From an uncultured Collinsella sp. (GTDB taxonomy: Bacteria; Actinomycetota; Coriobacteriia; Coriobacteriales; Coriobacteriaceae): a stretch of DNA of 24,443 bases. The position numbers and the translations under genes were made by a program. Shown one piece after another: positions 5,958 to 14,033 of this stretch. How positions within the stretch are numbered: the first letter of the stretch is position 1; the number at the start of each line of letters is the position of its first letter. Under the pieces are notes generated by a model. It was not told where the DNA came from and ran no database searches. It saw only the letters and a list, made by a program, of their open reading frames with translations. Where the stretch lies: assembly GCA_959028445.1 (NCBI GenBank), contig CAUFRY010000032.1, forward strand, positions 1 through 24,443, written 5' to 3'.

Positions 5958-8108
5958 ATGGCATCCAAATACTCCATGAACGACCGTCCCAGCTGGCCGC
6001 GCCGCGCCATCGTTACCGCCGGCGAGCCCTACGGCAACAAAGGCCTGCACTTCGGCCACGTTGGTGGCGTCTTTGTCCCCGCCGACTTCTTCGCCCGCTT
6101 CCTGCGCGACCGCCTGGGCCGCGAGAACGTAATCTTCACCTCGGGCACCGACTGCTACGGCTCGCCCATCATGGAGAGCTACCGCAAGCTCAAGGAAAAC
6201 GAGGACTACGACAAGTCCATTAGCGAGTACGTCGAGTCCAACCACTCCCGACAGGCCGCGACCCTCAACAACTACAACATCAGCTGCGACATCTACGGCG
6301 GCTCGGGCCTTGAGCCGGCAGCCCAGATCCACAACGAGGTGACCGCCGAGATTATCGAGCGCCTGCACGAGCAGGGCACCATCTCCAAGCGCTCCACGCT
6401 GCAGTTCTACGACGCCAAGGCCGGCACGTTCCTCAACGGCCGCCAGGTCATCGGCCGCTGCCCCATCCAGGGCTGCAAGTCCGAGAAAGCCTACGCCGAC
6501 GAATGTGACCTGGGTCACCAGTTTGAGCCCGAGGAGCTCATCGCGCCCAAGAGCCAGCTCACCGGCGAGGTGCCCGAGCTGCGCCCGGTCGACAACCTCT
6601 ACTTCGACCTTCCGGCCTACCTCGACTTTATGAAGACCTACACCGCCAAGCTCGCCCAGAACCCGCAGGTTCGCTCCGTGGTCTCCAAAACCATGGAAGA
6701 GTGGCTGCTGCCGGCACAACTCTATATTCAGAACAAGTTCCGTGAGGCTTTCGACGCCGTCGAGGACCAGCTGCCCGAGCACACCGTGCTGGAGCCCGAG
6801 GGCAACAAGAGCAGCTTTACCGTCACCTTCCCCAGCTGGAAAGAGCGCGACGACGCCCACGCGGTGCTCGCCAACGGCGGCGTGCGCTTCCGCAGCGGTA
6901 AGGCGCTCGTGCCCTTCCGCATCACCGGCAACATCGACTGGGGCGTTCCGGTGCCCGAGGTCGACGGCGTTTCCGACGTCACCTGCTGGTGCTGGCCCGA
7001 GAGCCTGTGGGCGCCCATCAGCTACACCCGCACCGTACTCGCACGCGATGCCAAGGCCGCCGGCGTGACCGAGGGTGTCGCCGCCCAGGATGCCGCCCTC
7101 ATGGGCGAGCCCGCTGCCGACTCCACGCAGGTGCCCGCGCCCACCTACCAGCACAGCTCACTCGACTGGCGCGACTGGTGGTGCTCGGATGACGCACAGA
7201 TCTACCAGTTCATTGGCCAGGACAACATCTACTTCTATTGCATCGCGCAGACCGCCATGTGGGAGGCCCTGGGTTGGAACCTCACGCAGAGCACCGTCAG
7301 CGCCTGCTACCACCTGCTCTACATGGGCAAAAAGGCAAGCTCGTCCTCGCAGACTCCTCCCCCGCCGGCAGACGACCTGCTCAACCACTACACCTGCGAG
7401 CAGATGCGCGCGCATTGGCTGTCGCTCGGCCTGTCCGAGAAGCCGGTGAGCTTTAGCCCCAAGGCATACGACACGCGCGTGACCGGCAAGGACAAGGACG
7501 GCAACGAGGTGCGCGCCTGCGACGACAAGCGCGTTATCGACCCCGCCCTTAAGGAGAGCGCGCTGCTGACCGGCGTGTTCAACCGCCTGGCCCGCAGCTG
7601 CTTCTACGGCGTCGCCGTCAAGGAGGGCGACGAGAGTCCCTATCGCAACGGTTGCATCCCCGCCGGTGCCGCTTCTGACACCGTGGTCGAAGCCGCCCAG
7701 CAGGCAGCCCTCGCCTTTGAGCAGGCCATGTACAAGTTCGAGACGCACCGAGCGCTCGCTGTGTGCGACGACTACCTGCGCGCCGCCAACAAGCGCTGGA
7801 GCGATGCCTCCAAGGCCGCCAACAAGCTCGAGGGCGAGCCGGCCAACGCCGCCATGACGCAGGCCCTCGTCGACGCCTTTACCGAGCTGCGCGTAGCGAC
7901 CGTGCTCATGCACGGCATCGTGCCGGCCGGCTGCGAGCTCATCTGCGAGTACTTCGACGTTGACCCGGTCGCCTTCTTTAGCTGGGATAACATCTTTGCC
8001 TCCACGGATGAGTTTGTGGAGAGCCTGGGCGAGAAGCCCGGCGAGCACCGCGTGAAGCCGCTGCCCCCGCGCTTCGACTTCTTTAGCAAGCACGAGAGCC
8101 AGTACTAA
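5958..8108 (+). CDS. Methionyl-tRNA synthetase homologue with altered KMSKS loop
   Basis: A 716-residue class I aminoacyl-tRNA synthetase of the MetRS type, which would charge tRNA-Met with methionine using ATP. Visible features: a HIGH-type motif HFGH (31-34), a zinc knuckle (Cys168, Cys173, Cys183, His187) followed by EELIAPKSQLTGEVPELR, the region WWCSDDAQIYQFIGQDNIYF typical of MetRS, and a helical C-terminal anticodon-binding region. The KMSKS loop reads KASSS (459-463): the first Lys and two Ser remain, but the second Lys is lost. ATG 5958 follows AAGGAG by 4 nt and starts the conserved region; the longer frame from 5865 is unsupported. It may be the only MetRS of the organism or a divergent paralogue; this window cannot tell. 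The symbol metG is withheld for that reason. Confidence 0.82.
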   Translation: MASKYSMNDRPSWPRRAIVTAGEPYGNKGLHFGHVGGVFVPADFFARFLRDRLGRENVIFTSGTDCYGSPIMESYRKLKENEDYDKSISEYVESNHSRQAATLNNYNISCDIYGGSGLEPAAQIHNEVTAEIIERLHEQGTISKRSTLQFYDAKAGTFLNGRQVIGRCPIQGCKSEKAYADECDLGHQFEPEELIAPKSQLTGEVPELRPVDNLYFDLPAYLDFMKTYTAKLAQNPQVRSVVSKTMEEWLLPAQLYIQNKFREAFDAVEDQLPEHTVLEPEGNKSSFTVTFPSWKERDDAHAVLANGGVRFRSGKALVPFRITGNIDWGVPVPEVDGVSDVTCWCWPESLWAPISYTRTVLARDAKAAGVTEGVAAQDAALMGEPAADSTQVPAPTYQHSSLDWRDWWCSDDAQIYQFIGQDNIYFYCIAQTAMWEALGWNLTQSTVSACYHLLYMGKKASSSSQTPPPPADDLLNHYTCEQMRAHWLSLGLSEKPVSFSPKAYDTRVTGKDKDGNEVRACDDKRVIDPALKESALLTGVFNRLARSCFYGVAVKEGDESPYRNGCIPAGAASDTVVEAAQQAALAFEQAMYKFETHRALAVCDDYLRAANKRWSDASKAANKLEGEPANAAMTQALVDAFTELRVATVLMHGIVPAGCELICEYFDVDPVAFFSWDNIFASTDEFVESLGEKPGEHRVKPLPPRFDFFSKHESQY

Positions 8109-8133
8109 AGCACGCCAGCAGCGGCGTGCCCGG

Positions 8134-8153
8134 AAAGTAGTCAATTTGGGACG
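8134..8153 (+). repeat. 20-bp intergenic motif, copy 2
   Basis: Begins AAAGTAGTCA and ends TTTGGGACG, matching the minus-strand copy at 4660-4679 at 19 of 20 positions. It lies between the MetRS-like stop codon and the Shine-Dalgarno of the next gene, just after a 7-bp hairpin (8110-8129). Confidence 0.5.
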
Positions 8154-8167
8154 GGAAGGAAAGACGG

Positions 8168-9271
8168 ATGTCCAAGCCGCGTCGTCGTAAGCAGAAAAAG
8201 CAGGTCAAGGCCGAGCTCAAGCTCAGGCAGTTTGCCGCCACCGAGCTTTCCGACCAGCTTGCCGCCCAACCCTCCGCCGCCGACCTGCCGCGCTTTATGG
8301 TCGACACGGTCGCCGGCGCCTATGCGCCCGCCGATGCCGAGCTCATGATCAAGGGCTTCGGCGCCGCGGTCACACGCCCGGTCACGCTGCGCGCCAACAC
8401 GCTCAAGGCGACCGCCGAGGACATCGCTGCGGCGCTCGATGCCGCCGGCATCGCCCACAACCCCGTCGCCTGGTACCCAGACGCCTTCATCCTGCCCGAC
8501 GCCCAGGTTTCCGACCTGTGGGACCTCGACATCTACCGCGACGGCAAGATCTACTTGCAAAGTTTGTCGTCCATGATGCCGCCGTTGGTCCTGGGCGCCC
8601 AGGCAGGCGAGGACATCTTGGACATGTGCGCAGCCCCCGGCGGCAAGACGACGCAGATCGCCGCCCTCACGCAGGGGCAGGCGCACCTTACCGCCTGCGA
8701 GATGAGCATTCCCCGCGCCGAGAAGCTCGAAGCCAACCTCCACCGCCAAGGCGCAAAAAACGTGCCCGTCATGCGCATCGACGCACGCGGGCTCGACGAG
8801 TTCTTCCGCTTTGACCGCATCCTGCTCGACGCTCCCTGCACCGGCACGGGCACCGTCATCAGCGGCAACGAGAAAAGCCTGCGCGGCCTGACCGAGCAGT
8901 TGCTGAGCAAGTGCGCCCGCTCGCAGCGAGCACTTCTGGACCGCGCCATGGGAGCCCTCAAACCGGGCGGCACGCTCGTCTATTCGACTTGTTCGATCTT
9001 GCCGCAGGAAAATGAGGACGCCCTGCAAGAGGCCCTCGACAAGCATATGGACTGCGAGCTCATCCCCCTCGACGGCACGCCAAGCGAAAGTGAGGTACGC
9101 CGCGCCCAGGAAGCTGGTGAGGAGCCACGCACCGAGTCCAACGCCCTGACCGAGGCCATTGCCGCGGGTCAGGTATCGGCCATCGCCAACGGCCTGCCCG
9201 GCACGCTCACCATTCCACCCAGCCGCGACTTTGAGGGCTTCTACATTGCCCTGATCCGAAAACGCAGCTAG
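8168..9271 (+). CDS. RsmB/RsmF-type RNA m5C methyltransferase
   Basis: A SAM-dependent methyltransferase that makes 5-methylcytosine in RNA, most likely 16S rRNA (NOL1/NOP2/Sun family). The 367-residue protein starts with a basic RNA-binding-like tail (SKPRRRKQKKQ), has an N-terminal domain, then the Rossmann methyltransferase core: motif I DMCAAPGGKT (152-161), motif IV DAPCTGTG with Cys224, and motif VI YSTCS with Cys275, the presumed nucleophile. It lacks an N-terminal NusB-like domain, so it resembles RsmF/YebU-type enzymes more than full RsmB; the exact target base cannot be assigned. The start is supported by AAGGA 7 nt upstream. It is 59 bp after the MetRS-like gene and probably cotranscribed, giving a translation-related pair. 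Confidence 0.9.
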   Translation: MSKPRRRKQKKQVKAELKLRQFAATELSDQLAAQPSAADLPRFMVDTVAGAYAPADAELMIKGFGAAVTRPVTLRANTLKATAEDIAAALDAAGIAHNPVAWYPDAFILPDAQVSDLWDLDIYRDGKIYLQSLSSMMPPLVLGAQAGEDILDMCAAPGGKTTQIAALTQGQAHLTACEMSIPRAEKLEANLHRQGAKNVPVMRIDARGLDEFFRFDRILLDAPCTGTGTVISGNEKSLRGLTEQLLSKCARSQRALLDRAMGALKPGGTLVYSTCSILPQENEDALQEALDKHMDCELIPLDGTPSESEVRRAQEAGEEPRTESNALTEAIAAGQVSAIANGLPGTLTIPPSRDFEGFYIALIRKRS

Positions 9272-9295
9272 CGCACGGATCCAAAACTCAACAAG

Positions 9296-9466
9296 CTATC
9301 TCTGTGCGCGTTTGCCCTGCTGGTCGCGATGCTGTTTAAGCATCGCGCGCTCCTTGCGTTCGGCCCTTTTGCCCTTAATGGCCGTGACCACAAAGTAGAT
9401 AACCGCGGCGGCAACGATTGCGCCTACACACAGGCCAATCGAGCCAAACATTGCTGTCAATTCCAT
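9296..9466 (-). CDS. Small single-pass membrane protein (56 residues)
   Basis: A short frame on the minus strand encodes MELTAMFGSIGLCVG, then a hydrophobic helix at about 8-30 (GAIVAAAVIYFVVTAI), then a strongly basic tail rich in Lys, Arg and Gln ending GKRAQR. ATG 9466 has AGAGG 9 nt upstream. Positive charges after the helix suggest a cytoplasmic C terminus. It converges on the methyltransferase gene 24 bp away and occupies most of what otherwise seems an empty gap, which supports it being real. No family recognised. Confidence 0.6.
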   Translation of the reverse strand: MELTAMFGSIGLCVGAIVAAAVIYFVVTAIKGKRAERKERAMLKQHRDQQGKRAQR

Positions 9467-9642
9467 ACCGCGTCACCTCTCTTTTAAACGGGACTTTCAA
9501 GATAGCACCTCGATCCCCGCCACCACAGCTCCTTCACGTTCGCCGGTCCTTCGGTCTAACGGATGGCGCGGCGGGGAAAAATCAACTCGTCAAACGATTT
9601 AGCAAGCACAACGCTGCCGGCACCCTGCCGGCCGTCATCGCA

Positions 9643-9648
9643 TAGAAT
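9643..9648 (+). promoter_or_regulatory. Candidate -10 box, leaderless transcript
   Basis: TAGAAT ends 9 nt before ATG 9658, and the intervening sequence has no Shine-Dalgarno. This suggests a leaderless or nearly leaderless mRNA. No -35 is seen. The rest of 9467-9657 shows no other supported feature. Confidence 0.4.
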
Positions 9649-9657
9649 CGAGCCTCC

Positions 9658-10749
9658 ATGGATACCCTCAACGATCTAAATGAGCGCGTAGACGCCTTCG
9701 TCGGCACCAGCTCTTTCGACACGCCTGCCGCGGCAAACGACCAAGCCCCCATCGATGTGCCCGCCGAGGTTCACGAGGACATTGTCGCCTCGGTCGATTT
9801 CTCCGAGGTCGAGCTCGCAGACGAGTTCACCGAACCCCAGGTAGCCGTGACCCCCAACGGACTGCTTCCCATGGAGCCGCTGCCCATCGACGGGCGCCTG
9901 CGCAAGGCGGCCCTTCGCATGCCTGACGAGATCGAGGAGGCCAGCGGCTTCACGCTCTTCGGCCGTCGTATCAAATCGCTCATCTACACCACCGACGTCG
10001 CGGTCATCCGCAACTCCAACGCCGATGCCGTCTTTGCCGTTTACCCCTTCACGCCGCAGCCCGCCATTACGCAGGCGCTGCTGACCGTCGCCGAGTGCCC
10101 GGTCTTCGTAGGCGTGGGCGGTGGCACTACCACCGGCAAGCGCTCCGTTCAGATGGCAGCCGTCTCCGAGATGCAGGGCGCGGCGGGCTGTGTGGTCAAC
10201 TCCCCCGCCACCGCCGAGATGGTCGAGCACATCACCAACATCGCCGACATCCCCGTCATCGCCACGGTCGTACGTTGCGACGACGATGCTCACGCAAAGG
10301 TGCGCGCCGGCGCCAAGATTCTTAACATCGCCGCTGGCAAAAACACGCCGCAAGTCCTGCGTGAACTGCGCGAGCACTATCCCAACCTGCCGCTCATCGC
10401 GCCGGGCGGCAAGACGCCCGAGAGCATCCGCGAGACCATCGCCGCCGGTGCCAACGCCATCATCTGGACGCCGCCTTCGGCACAGCAGCTACAGACCGAC
10501 ATGATGCAGCGTTATCGCAAGATGAAGGAAGACGCCACGCCCGTTATCTCGCGCGACGATGTGCCCATTATCGACCAGGTCTCCGCCGCCGAGGTCAGCC
10601 AGGTCGAGAACATGAATCCCGACGTGCCGATTCCCGACGAGGTCATCGAGCGCGTCGCTTCGATCCACGAGCGCGTCGAGGAGCGTCGCGCCAACCGCGG
10701 GCTCAAGCCCTCACTGCACGGCTTTTTCTTCCGAGGAAAGAAACGCTAG
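9658..10749 (+). CDS. TIM-barrel-like protein of unknown function
   Basis: A 363-residue probably cytoplasmic protein. Residues 1 to about 75 are acidic and poorly conserved in appearance. The following domain has alternating strand/helix pattern with barrel-like motifs: a glycine-rich loop VGVGGGTTTGKRS (about 152-164), repeated beta-strands such as CVVNSP, DIPVIATVV and AKILNIAAGK, and a C-terminal phosphate-binding-like segment LIAPGGKTPESIRETIAAGA followed by NAIIWTPP. The last part recalls KDPG-aldolase-type or related phosphate-binding TIM barrels, but the catalytic Lys cannot be assigned with confidence. It ends in a basic tail, RGKKR. A strong terminator follows, so it is likely monocistronic. 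Function not recognised. Confidence 0.75.
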   Translation: MDTLNDLNERVDAFVGTSSFDTPAAANDQAPIDVPAEVHEDIVASVDFSEVELADEFTEPQVAVTPNGLLPMEPLPIDGRLRKAALRMPDEIEEASGFTLFGRRIKSLIYTTDVAVIRNSNADAVFAVYPFTPQPAITQALLTVAECPVFVGVGGGTTTGKRSVQMAAVSEMQGAAGCVVNSPATAEMVEHITNIADIPVIATVVRCDDDAHAKVRAGAKILNIAAGKNTPQVLRELREHYPNLPLIAPGGKTPESIRETIAAGANAIIWTPPSAQQLQTDMMQRYRKMKEDATPVISRDDVPIIDQVSAAEVSQVENMNPDVPIPDEVIERVASIHERVEERRANRGLKPSLHGFFFRGKKR

Positions 10750-10760
10750 CAAAACATCTT

Positions 10761-10798
10761 GGCCCGCCCCACAAACGTGAGGCGGGCCGTTTTCGTTT
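10761..10798 (+). terminator. Rho-independent terminator
   Basis: An 8-bp GC-only stem (GGCCCGCC 10761-10768, GGCGGGCC 10781-10788) is followed by GTTTTCGTTT. It lies 12 nt after the TIM-barrel-like gene's stop. The opposite strand has no T-tract after the stem. Confidence 0.85.
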
Positions 10799-10829
10799 GA
10801 GCAATCATGCAGCGATGTGATGGGGCGAA

Positions 10830-11720
10830 TTAATCCACGCGCTTGTCGCCCATAAAGAAGAGCGCCACCGTACCAGGTCCGGTATGCGAGCCAATCAGAG
10901 TACCGATGTTATTGATCTCAATCTTGCCTTTAAGCTGCGGAACCTGTTCCTCAATCAGCGCCGCAACTGCCTCGGCATCCTCGCGGCACGCCGAGTGCGA
11001 CATGATGCACTTACCCGAATAATCCGCACCGTCCTGCACGTGTGCCATCATAGTCTTAGCCATCTCGGAAATCGCGCGCTTCTTAGTGCGAATCTTCTCA
11101 CGTGGCGACAGCCCACCTTCGCAATCGACCGTCATAAGCGGGCAAATCTTAAGCGCCGTGCCGATGATCGCGCTCGCAGCCGAAATGCGACCGCCGCGCA
11201 GGTAGCTCGACAGATCGGTCGAGAAGAACCAGTGGTGCAGGTTGAGCTTGTGCTCCTCGATCCAGGCAGCCGTCTCGTCGAGTGAAGCCCCGCTATCGCG
11301 CACGTCGGCGGCACATTCCGCCAGCAGGCCAAAGCCCGAAGACGCCGCCAGCGAATCGATGACGCGCACCTTGCCGCCCTGGGGATAGCGATCCGCGAGC
11401 ATCTGCGCCGCAACGCAAGCCGAGCCATACGTACCCGAAATACCCGACGACAACGTCAGGTGCAGCACGTCTTTACCCTCGGCAACAAGCGGCTCCCAAA
11501 ACTCCTCGTACTCACCCACGCTCACCTGAGACGTCTTGGGCATGGCGCCCGCGGATATCTGGGCAAAAAACTCGTCCGGCGTAATCGACTGATACAGATC
11601 GTCCGTATAGACAACATCGTCGATCTCGTAATGAAAACACACGACAGGGATATTGCGCGATTCAAAGAACTCCCGAGTTCGATCGGCGGCGGATTCACAG
11701 GTCAGGACAAAATCACTCAT
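10830..11720 (-). CDS. DegV family fatty-acid-binding protein
   Basis: A 296-residue cytoplasmic protein of the DegV/FakB family, which binds a fatty acid and, in characterised members, presents it to the kinase FakA for phosphorylation and phospholipid synthesis. Family features: KTSQVS (62-67) and LSSGISGTYGSA (90-101), whose Thr and Ser residues contact the lipid carboxylate, VIDSLAASSGFG, LRGGRISA, and the C-terminal HTGPGTVALFFMG. ATG 11720 has AAGGAG 6 nt upstream; the 57-codon extension to 11891 is unsupported. No fakA is in the window. Confidence 0.9.
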   Translation of the reverse strand: MSDFVLTCESAADRTREFFESRNIPVVCFHYEIDDVVYTDDLYQSITPDEFFAQISAGAMPKTSQVSVGEYEEFWEPLVAEGKDVLHLTLSSGISGTYGSACVAAQMLADRYPQGGKVRVIDSLAASSGFGLLAECAADVRDSGASLDETAAWIEEHKLNLHHWFFSTDLSSYLRGGRISAASAIIGTALKICPLMTVDCEGGLSPREKIRTKKRAISEMAKTMMAHVQDGADYSGKCIMSHSACREDAEAVAALIEEQVPQLKGKIEINNIGTLIGSHTGPGTVALFFMGDKRVD

Positions 11721-11732
11721 ATGAGGCTCCTT

Positions 11733-12038
11733 ACGTATAGTTATAAAAATTATCGCACAGCAAGCATAAATACGGTACAAATGTCCACTATTTACCAAAT
11801 AGAGCCAAAGGTGGTGAACATCTTTACCGTCATCATCTCTATCGATCCCGGAGGCATACGTCTGTAAAAACGACCCCACGTCTCCACTCAACCGCCATAT
11901 CTACCTCCACTAAATCGATTTACCAAACCGTTCGGCTAACAATTCGGCCGCCCATCCCCAATCGAAACAAAAGCGGCGCATACTGATAAACGTTTGACGC
12001 TGTTTATCAGTTTTACCAGCCCTATCGGAAGGTGTTTC
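11733..12038. other. Divergent intergenic region, degV and fbp
   Basis: About 300 bp that is more AT-rich than its surroundings near degV. Several AT-rich hexamers (for instance TATAAC and GATAAT on the minus strand at about 11740-11755) could be -10 boxes for degV, but no -35 is properly spaced. Near fbp it holds the inverted repeat at 11983-12010. No small gene or known riboswitch was recognised. Confidence 0.4.
11983..12010 (+). promoter_or_regulatory. Inverted repeat upstream of fbp
   Basis: Perfect 9-bp arms CTGATAAAC and GTTTATCAG are separated by 10 nt, followed by TTTT, and end 28 nt before the fbp ATG. It could be an operator for a metabolic regulator or a weak attenuator hairpin. 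The stem is AT-rich, which favours a protein-binding site over a terminator. Confidence 0.45.
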
Positions 12039-13955
12039 ATGGTCGCATTCGATCGCAATCCGCAAGACTTCAAGTATCTGCGCCTGCTGTCGAGACAGTT
12101 TCCCACCGAGCAATCCGCGTTTACCGAGATCATCAACCTCTCGGCCATCCTCAACCTGCCCAAAGGCACTGAGCATTTTATGAGCGACGTGCATGGCGAG
12201 TACGAAGCCTTTATGCACATCCTCAACAACTGCTCGGGCGTCGTGCGCGAGCATGTCGACGAAATCTTTGGCGAAACGCTCTCCTTTGACGAGAAGGGCG
12301 AGCTGTGCACGCTCATCTACTACCCGCGCGAGAAGATCGAGCTGGTCCGCAGCCAGCGCGAGGACTCGCCCACCTGGTACAAGACGATACTTGACCAGCT
12401 CATCATGGTTGCCCGGTCGCTTTCGAGCCGCTATACGCGCTCCAAGGTGCGTAAGGCCATCCCACGCGATTACGCCTACATCATCGACGAGTTGTTGCAC
12501 ACGCACCCGGACGAGAACAACTATCGCGTGCGCTATCACGAGCGCATCGTGGAGTCCATCCTGGAGACCGCAAGCGCCGACGACTTTATCGAGTCGCTTG
12601 CCTCGCTCATCAAGCGCCTGGCCGTCGACCACCTGCACCTGGTGGGCGACATCTTCGACCGCGGTGGCGGCGCGGCCAAGATTATGGACCGCCTGCTCAC
12701 CTACCATTCACTCGACATCCAGTGGGGCAACCACGACCTGCTGTGGATGGGCGCTGCGGCCGGTGAGCCCGCCTGCATCGCCACGGTGCTGCGCAACAAC
12801 CTACGCTACGACAACTACGAGATCCTGGAGAACGACTACGGCATCTCGCTGCGTGAGCTTGTCGCCTTTGCCGATGCCACCTACACCGCCGGTGAGTCCA
12901 TCACCCCGCTGATCAAGGCCATCAACGTGCTGCTCTTTAAGCTCGAGGGTCAGATTATCCAGCGCCACCCCGAGTTCGATATGACCGGCCGCCTGTTACT
13001 CGACAAGATCGAACACGACAACGGCACGGTCACGCTCGCCGACGGTAGCGTATGGCCGCTAACGACCAACGACTTCCCCACCGTCGATCCGGCGGACCCC
13101 TATACGCTCACGCCCCAGGAGCAGCACATCATCGACAAGCTCGTGTCCGAGTTTGTCACCGCCGATCACCTGCATCGCCATATCGATTTCCTCTACACCC
13201 ACGGCTCGATGTACAAGGTCACCAACGGCAACCTGCTGTTCCATGGTTGCGTTCCGCTCAACGAGGATGGTACCTTTAGCAGCATGAACTGCCTGGGTAC
13301 CTGGCACGCCGGCCGTGATTATCTCGATTTTTGCGACCGCATCGCCCGCCGCGCCTGGCGCGTGGGCGACCGCGATGCCCTCGACTGGATGTGGTACCTG
13401 TGGATTGGCTTTAACTCACCCGCTAGCGGACGCTTGGTGCGTACCTTTGAGCGCGCCTATATCGCCGATAAGAGCACCTGGGTCGAGCCGATGGACCCGT
13501 ACTTTACGCTTACCAAGTCGCCCTCGGTCTGCGACGACATCATGCACGAATTTGGCGTCGTGCCTATGGCATGTTCGCCGACTGGCCACATCATCAACGG
13601 CCACACGCCCGTTAAAACCACCAAAGGCGAGCAGCCCATCCGCGCCGAGGGCAAGCTGCTGGTCATCGATGGCGGCTTTTGCCGCGCTTACCATCCCAAG
13701 ACGGGTATCGCCGGCTATACGCTCATCTCGAGCTCGCGCGGCTGCCGCCTCAAGTCGCACCGGGCCTTTACGACGGTTGCCGAGGCACTCACGCGCAACG
13801 TGGACATCGAGAGCGAGACCAACCGTTTTGACCAAGCAGACCGCCGCCGCATGGTGAGCGACACCGATACTGGCGCCAAGATTCGCAGCCAGATCCAGGA
13901 CCTGCGCCAGCTGCTCGATGCATATAGAAACGGTGCTATCGAGGAGCGCGCCTAG
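12039..13955 (+). CDS. fbp: Class III fructose-1,6-bisphosphatase
   Basis: This cytoplasmic gluconeogenic enzyme hydrolyses fructose 1,6-bisphosphate to fructose 6-phosphate. At 638 residues it has the length of the class III enzyme found in Firmicutes and some Actinobacteria, unrelated to the short class I type. The metallophosphatase motifs are clear: MSDVHGE with Asp50 and His52, GDIFDRGG (203-210), GNHDLLWMG (230-238), and C-terminal metal-binding histidines in FHGCVPL and INGHTPVK. ATG 12039 follows GGAAGG by 6 nt and starts the expected MVAFDRNPQDFKYLRLLS; the frame from 11994 crosses the upstream inverted repeat and is rejected. Monocistronic or read through into gtrA-like genes 78 bp downstream. 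Confidence 0.93.
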   Translation: MVAFDRNPQDFKYLRLLSRQFPTEQSAFTEIINLSAILNLPKGTEHFMSDVHGEYEAFMHILNNCSGVVREHVDEIFGETLSFDEKGELCTLIYYPREKIELVRSQREDSPTWYKTILDQLIMVARSLSSRYTRSKVRKAIPRDYAYIIDELLHTHPDENNYRVRYHERIVESILETASADDFIESLASLIKRLAVDHLHLVGDIFDRGGGAAKIMDRLLTYHSLDIQWGNHDLLWMGAAAGEPACIATVLRNNLRYDNYEILENDYGISLRELVAFADATYTAGESITPLIKAINVLLFKLEGQIIQRHPEFDMTGRLLLDKIEHDNGTVTLADGSVWPLTTNDFPTVDPADPYTLTPQEQHIIDKLVSEFVTADHLHRHIDFLYTHGSMYKVTNGNLLFHGCVPLNEDGTFSSMNCLGTWHAGRDYLDFCDRIARRAWRVGDRDALDWMWYLWIGFNSPASGRLVRTFERAYIADKSTWVEPMDPYFTLTKSPSVCDDIMHEFGVVPMACSPTGHIINGHTPVKTTKGEQPIRAEGKLLVIDGGFCRAYHPKTGIAGYTLISSSRGCRLKSHRAFTTVAEALTRNVDIESETNRFDQADRRRMVSDTDTGAKIRSQIQDLRQLLDAYRNGAIEERA

Positions 13956-13961
13956 CACCAC

Positions 13962-14016
13962 CCGCGGGGATTGGCTAAACTTGCTAAGTTTGTCATCCCC
14001 GCGGCGCTTCGGCGCC
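13962..14016 (+). other. Two consecutive RNA hairpins between fbp and the first gtrA-like gene
   Basis: Arms CCGCGGGGA (13962-13970) and TCCCCGCGG (13996-14004) enclose an inner AAACTT/AAGTTT stem (13977-13982, 13986-13991). Immediately after lies GGCGC-TTCG-GCGCC (14003-14016), a stem capped by a stable UUCG tetraloop. The two structures share two bases and may compete. No U-tract follows, so this is a leader or mRNA-processing structure rather than a clear terminator. Confidence 0.55.
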
Positions 14017-14033
14017 AGCTTAAGGCAGGTACC

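Noticed and set aside
5853..8144. Minus-strand open frames opposite the MetRS-like gene
   Set aside because: Shadows of a gene with clear MetRS motifs; one also overlaps the divergent promoter region.
13971..14033. TTG start giving a longer first GtrA protein
   Set aside because: The added 21 codons lie on two strong hairpins and are not part of the GtrA fold; ATG 14034 fits the paralogue and family N terminus.
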